Assembly (NCBI GenBank): GCA_031290815.1
Contig: JAISLO010000251.1
Location: forward strand, 1 to 5,090
Length of the DNA: 5,090 nt
Direction of reading: 5' to 3'
Origin: Synergistaceae bacterium
GTDB lineage: Bacteria > Synergistota > Synergistia > Synergistales > Synergistaceae
Shown piece by piece: positions 1 to 5,090 of the stretch (positions are counted from its first letter, which is position 1; every line of letters starts with the position of its first letter). The notes beneath the pieces are model-generated. The model made no database searches, was not told the DNA's origin, and saw only the letters and a list, made by a program, of their open reading frames with translations. The position numbers and the translations under genes are program-made.

Positions 1-2004
1 CTGAACAATGTCGCTGACATTATCGACAGTTATAAGCGAACCATTGACGAAAAGGAGACCATGCGCGTCGAGGCGGTAAAAGCAAACGAGTCGAAGTCGC
101 GTTTCCTCGCGACAATGTCGCACGAAATACGCACTCCGATGAACGCCGTAATCGGCATATCCGAGATCGCCCTGATGCGCGGCGACCTCCCGGGCGACCT
201 CGCGGGCTCGCTGCTCAAGATACGCAACAGCGGCCACACCTTGCTGGGTATAATAAACGACATACTCGACATGTCCAAAATCGAGACGGGCAAACTGGAA
301 CTTTTACCAGCGGAATACGACCTCCCCAGCCTCATCAACGACACGATGCAGCTCAATGTCATCCGTATCGGCTCCAAGCCAGTCGAATTTGCGCTGGAGG
401 TGGATCCGTCCGTTCCGGCGAGGCTCGTCGGCGACGAGCTGCGCATCAAGCAGATATTGAACAATATACTCTCCAATGCCTTCAAGTACACGGAACGCGG
501 AAAGGTCACGCTGGCGGTGTCGTTCGCGTCTGGCGCTGAGAATGGTGACGGCTCCTTGATTTTGCGCGTTTCCGACACAGGTCAGGGTATGCGGAAAGAG
601 GATGTCGCGCGGCTATTTGACGAATATTCGCGCTTCAACCTGGGCTTGAACCGTAATACCGAGGGAACTGGGCTGGGCATGACCATAACGAGGAAGCTCA
701 CAGCCATGATGAACGGCGTCATCGAGGTCGAGAGCGAATATGGCAAGGGCAGTTCCTTCACCGTCTCACTGCCTCAGAGAACCATTGAAAACGCTGGAGT
801 CATCGGCGCTGAAATCGTCAGCAGGCTCCGTAATTTCACATTCTCCGACGACAGCCGGGACAAAAAACTCCAGCTCCAGAGGGAGTACATGCCCTATGGT
901 TCGATACTTATCGTCGACGATATGGAGAGCAACCTGTTTATCGCGCAGGGCCTGATGGCGCCCTACGGTCTGAAAATCGAGACGGTTACGAGCGGTTTCA
1001 CCGCCCTGGAGAAGGTTCGCGCGGGCAGCGTTTACGACATCATCTTTCTTGACCACATGATGCCTGATATGGACGGTATCGAGACAATACGCAGGCTGCG
1101 GGAGCTGGGTTACAGCGCGCCGGTAATCGCCCTCACCGCCAACGCAACGGCGGGCAACGACAAGATGTTCCGAGAGCACGGCTTCGACGAATTCATCTCG
1201 AAGCCCATCGACCTGCGTCAGCTCGACATCACGCTCAATACCTATGTCAAGGGGCGGCACAGTGAGGACGCACAGCGCCTGCATAACAGGGAGGCAGGGG
1301 GAGCGGCAAGGCGCAATGAGACGGCGGAGAGATGGATTCCTCACGAGAAGCTGAAAAAAGCGGAACTCGCGGCGGAACAAGCGCCCGCCCCTCGAACCGC
1401 CGGCCTTCGGATAAAGGGCTTGGATACGGCGCGCGGCATCGCCATGACGGGCGGCTCGGAAGCGAACTACATCGAGGTGCTGACGCTGTTTTGCAAGGAC
1501 TCCGCAGCGCGTCTGGAAATACTGAAGAAAATGCCGGACGAATCAGGGCTCGCCGCCTTTGTGACGCAGGTTCATTCTCTGAAGAGCGCGTCGGCGAGCA
1601 TAGGGGCGGCGGAGATATCGGCGGAAGCCGCCCGGCTGGAAGTTGCGGGAAGGGAAGGAAACATGGTGTTTATCGAGGAAGCCGCGCCCGTTTTCTCGGC
1701 GCGCCTTGAGGAGCTTGTCGAGGCAATCCGCGCCGAGTTGGCGAACGGTACGGACACAGGAGCGCGAAGTGCCACCGGACCTGCGCCTAACGCCGATTAC
1801 CATCCGCTGCTGCGAGAACTGGCCGCTGCGTTGGAGGCTGAGAACACGCGCGCCGTCGACAGGCTGCTGGAAGAGCTGAATCAAAAAACTCTGGACGCGA
1901 AGACGAGAGAGTCCCTTGAACAGATTTCCGAACAGGTGTTGACGGCTGAATTTGACGCCGCGCTTGAGATCATCGCCGGCATGACGGACGCCAAAGAGGG
2001 CTGA
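1..2004 (+). CDS. Hybrid sensor histidine kinase (HisKA-HATPase-REC-Hpt), 5' partial
   Basis: The reading frame is open from base 1, so the true start and the sensor part lie upstream. The ATG at 61 is probably internal, because it sits only 20 codons before the phosphorylated His. Counting codons from base 1 (667 visible residues), a charged helical linker leads into the HisKA H-box MSHEIRTPMNA with H41. The HATPase domain has an N-box (N155/N159), a G1 box D192-T-G-Q-G and a G2 box G222-T-G-L-G. A canonical receiver follows with acidic pair D306/D307, phospho-acceptor D351 in LDHMMPDMDG, T379 and K401. After a low-complexity linker (about 417-468) comes an Hpt domain with H525 in HSLKSASASIGA, then a helical tail (about 591-667). 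The protein can thus carry a His-Asp-His relay within one chain, presumably at the membrane or in the cytoplasm. No output domain is seen, so a separate response regulator is inferred. The family assignment is firm; the signal and target are unknown. Confidence 0.96.
   Translation: MNNVADIIDSYKRTIDEKETMRVEAVKANESKSRFLATMSHEIRTPMNAVIGISEIALMRGDLPGDLAGSLLKIRNSGHTLLGIINDILDMSKIETGKLELLPAEYDLPSLINDTMQLNVIRIGSKPVEFALEVDPSVPARLVGDELRIKQILNNILSNAFKYTERGKVTLAVSFASGAENGDGSLILRVSDTGQGMRKEDVARLFDEYSRFNLGLNRNTEGTGLGMTITRKLTAMMNGVIEVESEYGKGSSFTVSLPQRTIENAGVIGAEIVSRLRNFTFSDDSRDKKLQLQREYMPYGSILIVDDMESNLFIAQGLMAPYGLKIETVTSGFTALEKVRAGSVYDIIFLDHMMPDMDGIETIRRLRELGYSAPVIALTANATAGNDKMFREHGFDEFISKPIDLRQLDITLNTYVKGRHSEDAQRLHNREAGGAARRNETAERWIPHEKLKKAELAAEQAPAPRTAGLRIKGLDTARGIAMTGGSEANYIEVLTLFCKDSAARLEILKKMPDESGLAAFVTQVHSLKSASASIGAAEISAEAARLEVAGREGNMVFIEEAAPVFSARLEELVEAIRAELANGTDTGARSATGPAPNADYHPLLRELAAALEAENTRAVDRLLEELNQKTLDAKTRESLEQISEQVLTAEFDAALEIIAGMTDAKEG
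1995..2000 (+). promoter_or_regulatory. Ribosome binding site of the second kinase, inside the end of gene 1
   Basis: The purine-rich AGAGGG lies 8 bases before the ATG at 2009 and inside the last codons of gene 1. The stop codon of gene 1 (2002-2004) falls between this site and the start. This arrangement favours translational coupling of the two kinases and supports ATG 2009 as the start. The site was judged by eye only. Confidence 0.6.
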
Positions 2005-2008
2005 GGCT

Positions 2009-5000
2009 ATGAAGAAAAGGGAATGGTTATCCGAGAACCTGGCTCTGATCCTGTTTATCGCCGCATTCCTGGCGATATTCTGCGTGTCCTTCTACGCCAA
2101 ATACCTCACGGATTTTTCCCTGCGCACCATGGAGTACAACATCGAACAGCGCCTGATCATGGTCAGCGAGCGGTCCGCCGAGCTGGTGAGCGCGGCGGAG
2201 CTGGACCGGTATCAAAGCGTCCGCGATATGTCCCTGCCGTCGTACCAGGCGCTCAGGCACGAACTGAGGGATTTCTCAGAGCGGACCGATGTGCTCTACG
2301 CTTATTACATCCGTCCGGTCGGCGCAAAACTGCAATACATTGTGGACAATGATTTCAACGAGGCGACGAGAGTGGGCCTCGATACGGAGCCCTTCGACCT
2401 GGCTTCGGTTCCCTGGATATACGGGGCGCTGGAAGGGCGCACGGTATATTCCGGGCTGGGAAACTATACGCCGGGCTGGGAGGGTCTTTTGAGCGCCTAC
2501 GCGCCCATCTTCGACGACAGGGGACATGTGGCCGCCCTTGCCGGGGTTGATATACGAGACGAGTCCATTCTGTGGGCGCGGCACATGGTCTCCATTCTGA
2601 CCGTTGTGCAGATTATTGCCGTGATCCTGGTTTTCACCGGCGGGTTGTTCGCCCTGATCCGCTCCCGTTCTCAGGCGGAGGCCGCCCGGAAAATGCGCGG
2701 CGTCGACGGGGGCGCGCCGCCCAGGAGCTCTATCAAAAAGAAGTTTTTCATATTCTCAGTCATTTTCTTTCTGGTGATTCTCTTGGGCGGAGGCGCGACT
2801 TTTTTCTTCACCATGAGGCGGCTCGGCGACATCCGGATGGAGCAGTCCCTTACCCTGGCGATTGAAACCCAGAAACTGCGCATGGCGAACGCGGTGAACT
2901 CCGAACTGGGCCTGGTGATCAAGCTGGCGGACGATCCTTTGATAAAGCGCTATCTCCTGAACCCTGCCGATCCGAAGCTGCGGGAACAAGGGCTCGAAGC
3001 GCTGGCCGCCTATCGCCGGAACTTCAAAAACAACTCGATCTTCTGGGTGAGCGACGCGGATAAACTGTTCTATTTCGACGACGCCGAGCCATACTTGGTC
3101 GATCCGGACGCCCCCGCCAATTACTGGTACGACATGACGCTCTTCGAGACGGACCGGTACAACTTCAACATCAACTATAACCCCGATCTCCATACCACCA
3201 ACCTCTGGGTGAACGCCCCCGTCTTCGAAAACGGCAGGGCCATCGGCATTGTGGGAACTGGCGTTGATCTGACCAGTTTCATCACCGCATGGAACAGCGC
3301 GTTGGACAGGGACATGGAAATGTATTTTTTCAATGCTCTCGGCGAGATCACAGTCGCCTGGGATCCCACGCTGGCGATGGAGAAAAAGGATATCGCCGGC
3401 CATCTGGGGCCTATAGGCAAGGTCATCGCGGAAACCGCGCGGGCCGGGGACGGAGCCAAGATCAGCATTGTCTCCCATGACAACGCCAAATACGCTGTCA
3501 GTTTCATCCCCATGATGAACTGGTTCATCGTCGCCCGCGTGTCCGTTAACTCGGCGAAGCTGTTCGATTCCGCCATAACGGCCGTTTTTTTCATCATAAT
3601 GGGGCTGGTCTTCGTCATCTTCTATGTTTCGTATCAATTTATCGGAGTGATACAGACGACGGTGGACGAGCAGAACAGGTCTCTGGTGGAACTCAAGGAC
3701 GCGGCCGAGGCCGCGAATCTCGCCAAGAGCAACTTTCTCGCCAGCATGAGCCATGAGATTCGCACCCCAATGAACGCCATCAGCGGCATGTCCGAACTGC
3801 TCCTGCGGCGTGAGCTCGACGACGAGTCCAGGGGATTCGTCAGGGACATCCGGCAGGCGTCGTCGAACCTGCTTTCGATAATCAACGACCTGCTCGACTT
3901 CTCCAAAATCGAGGCTGGCCGACTGGAGCTCGTCCCGGTCACCTATTACCTCTCCTCGCTGGTAAACGACGTGGTGAACATCGTCCGCATGAAGCTGGCG
4001 GAAAAACCAATCCTGTTCTACACCAACATCGACGCATCCATCCCGAATATGCTCACGGGCGACGAGGTCCGCATCCGGCAGATACTCCTCAACATGCTGA
4101 GCAACGCGGTGAAGTACACGGAGAAGGGATTCATCAGCGTGACCATGACACAGTGCGCGGCGGGGGAGGGCACGGTGACGCTGCGCGTCGCGGTGGCGGA
4201 CTCGGGGGTCGGGATAAAGCCGGAGGACCAGCAGAAACTCTTCAGCGAATTTGTCCAGGTGGATGTAAAGCGGAACAGGGGCATCGAGGGGACGGGCTTG
4301 GGCCTTGCAATCACCAAACGGCTCTGCGCCGCTATGGGCGGCGACATCTCGGTGGAGAGCGAATATGGCAGGGGCAGCGTATTTACCGCGCTCATTCCCC
4401 AGAAGACAGCGCGGGACACGCCGTTCGCCGCGGTGGAGGACCCTGGCGGAAAGAGGACGCTGGTTTACGAGGACAGGGAGATCTACGCGAAGTCCGTGGC
4501 GTGGTCGCTGGAAAACATGGGCGTTCCCTTCCGGCTTGTGACGACCGCAGAGGACTTCGATCAGGCTCTGCGGGAGGAGGAGTGGAGCTTCGTGTTCTCC
4601 GGCTACGACCTCCGCGACCTGGCGGGGTCGGTGATGGATCGGACGGAGAGGGATCAGCCAGGCAAAAAACGGCCGCCCCTGGCCCTGATGATCGAATGGG
4701 AGACCGAGGCCTATATTCCCAACGTGCGTTTTGTGTCCCTGCCTGTGCAGGCCTTGTCGATCTCAGACGTCTTGAACGGCTCGCCGGGCCGCCGGAACTA
4801 CGGGGAGGGCGCGGCCTTCGGCGGAACCAGGTTTACAATGCCGGACGCGCGTCTTTTGGTGGTGGACGATATAGCGACAAACCTGAAGGTGGCTGAGGGG
4901 CTCATCGCGCCGTACAAGGCGCACGTGGACACCTGCCTGAGCGGCGCGGGAGCCGTAGAGCTGGTCAAGCGCAACGGATACGACATCGTGTTCATGGATC

Positions 5001-5090
5001 ACATGATGCCAGGAATGGACGGCGTCGAGGCGGTCGCCGCAATCCGGGAGTGGGAGGGAGAACAGGCTGAGACATCGGACGGGCCCAGGG
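2009..5090 (+). CDS. Dual-sensor transmembrane hybrid histidine kinase with pseudo-receiver, 3' partial
   Basis: One uninterrupted frame of 1027 codons runs from ATG 2009 off the window end. ATG 2009 is chosen because it keeps the first membrane helix and has a ribosome binding site. Order of parts by residue: TM1 about 11-29; a first extracytoplasmic PAS-like module about 30-193 (LYAYYIRP at 96-103, SAYAPIFDDRG at 162-172, AGVDI at 178-182); TM2 about 194-217; a short basic cytoplasmic loop; TM3 about 246-267; a larger dCache-like module about 268-522 (FWVSDAD at 345-351, WVNAPVFENG at 400-409, GTGVDL at 416-421); TM4 about 523-541; a helical linker; HisKA with H582 in MSHEIRTPMNA; HATPase with N695/N699, D731-S-G-V-G and G761-T-G-L-G. 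A degenerate receiver follows (about 815-925), with Gly865 and Leu911 where the phospho-Asp and Lys should be. A canonical receiver then begins, with D953/D954 and D997 in MDHMMPGMDG, and is cut before its conserved Thr and Lys. An Hpt domain may follow outside the window. The kinase role is firm; the ligands are unknown. Confidence 0.95.
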   Translation, partial: MKKREWLSENLALILFIAAFLAIFCVSFYAKYLTDFSLRTMEYNIEQRLIMVSERSAELVSAAELDRYQSVRDMSLPSYQALRHELRDFSERTDVLYAYYIRPVGAKLQYIVDNDFNEATRVGLDTEPFDLASVPWIYGALEGRTVYSGLGNYTPGWEGLLSAYAPIFDDRGHVAALAGVDIRDESILWARHMVSILTVVQIIAVILVFTGGLFALIRSRSQAEAARKMRGVDGGAPPRSSIKKKFFIFSVIFFLVILLGGGATFFFTMRRLGDIRMEQSLTLAIETQKLRMANAVNSELGLVIKLADDPLIKRYLLNPADPKLREQGLEALAAYRRNFKNNSIFWVSDADKLFYFDDAEPYLVDPDAPANYWYDMTLFETDRYNFNINYNPDLHTTNLWVNAPVFENGRAIGIVGTGVDLTSFITAWNSALDRDMEMYFFNALGEITVAWDPTLAMEKKDIAGHLGPIGKVIAETARAGDGAKISIVSHDNAKYAVSFIPMMNWFIVARVSVNSAKLFDSAITAVFFIIMGLVFVIFYVSYQFIGVIQTTVDEQNRSLVELKDAAEAANLAKSNFLASMSHEIRTPMNAISGMSELLLRRELDDESRGFVRDIRQASSNLLSIINDLLDFSKIEAGRLELVPVTYYLSSLVNDVVNIVRMKLAEKPILFYTNIDASIPNMLTGDEVRIRQILLNMLSNAVKYTEKGFISVTMTQCAAGEGTVTLRVAVADSGVGIKPEDQQKLFSEFVQVDVKRNRGIEGTGLGLAITKRLCAAMGGDISVESEYGRGSVFTALIPQKTARDTPFAAVEDPGGKRTLVYEDREIYAKSVAWSLENMGVPFRLVTTAEDFDQALREEEWSFVFSGYDLRDLAGSVMDRTERDQPGKKRPPLALMIEWETEAYIPNVRFVSLPVQALSISDVLNGSPGRRNYGEGAAFGGTRFTMPDARLLVVDDIATNLKVAEGLIAPYKAHVDTCLSGAGAVELVKRNGYDIVFMDHMMPGMDGVEAVAAIREWEGEQAETSDGPR

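Noticed and set aside
61..63. ATG at 61 as the true start of gene 1
   Set aside because: The frame stays open to base 1 and the H-box His is only 20 codons later. The full gene very probably has a sensor region upstream.
30..578. Antisense open frame of 182 codons opposite the HisKA/HATPase of gene 1
   Set aside because: Its product is Ser-rich and mirrors the codons of the conserved H-box and N-box on the other strand. It is a shadow frame.
2451..2480. 10-base direct repeat CCGGGCTGGG separated by 10 bases
   Set aside because: The two copies are read in different frames within an intact coding region. They have no further copies nearby and look like chance.
2756..3754. Long antisense open frame of 332 codons opposite the second sensor of gene 2
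   Set aside because: It lies entirely within the sense frame that encodes clear membrane, Cache-like and H-box sequence. Its translation shows no recognisable domain, and long antisense frames are common opposite GC-rich genes.
4153..4896. Forward open frame of 247 codons overlapping gene 2
   Set aside because: Its Gly/Arg-rich composition is typical of an out-of-frame reading. The other frame carries the HATPase G1/G2 boxes and the receiver.

Overview
The window is two adjacent, same-strand genes for large hybrid histidine kinases. Together they fill it almost completely, and both are cut by the window edges. Gene 1 (bases 1-2004) lacks its 5' end. It encodes HisKA, HATPase, receiver and Hpt modules, followed by a C-terminal helical tail. 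Gene 2 (bases 2009-5090, open at the 3' end) begins 4 bases after the stop of gene 1. It encodes four membrane segments bounding two separate extracytoplasmic sensor modules, then HisKA, HATPase, a degenerate receiver and a canonical receiver that the window edge truncates.

The DNA is moderately GC-rich and coding density is essentially complete. The only intergenic DNA is 4 bases, and I see no promoter, terminator, RNA gene, mobile element or CRISPR. The organism is a bacterium. The style of the kinases (Cache-like sensors, D-H-M-M-P receiver motifs, Hpt plus helical tail) reminds me of hybrid kinases in anaerobes such as Synergistota, Spirochaetota or Clostridia, but this taxonomic hint is weak and rests on memory of family style only.

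How they may work together: gene 2 would sense one or two external ligands and pass phosphate from its own His to its terminal receiver. Gene 1 carries an Hpt that could accept phosphate from its own receiver and possibly from that of gene 2. Neither visible part carries a DNA-binding or enzymatic output domain, so the final response regulator must be outside the window. The likely novelty here is the double sensor and the pseudo-receiver of gene 2 and the coupling of the two kinases. It is not a wholly new type of system.
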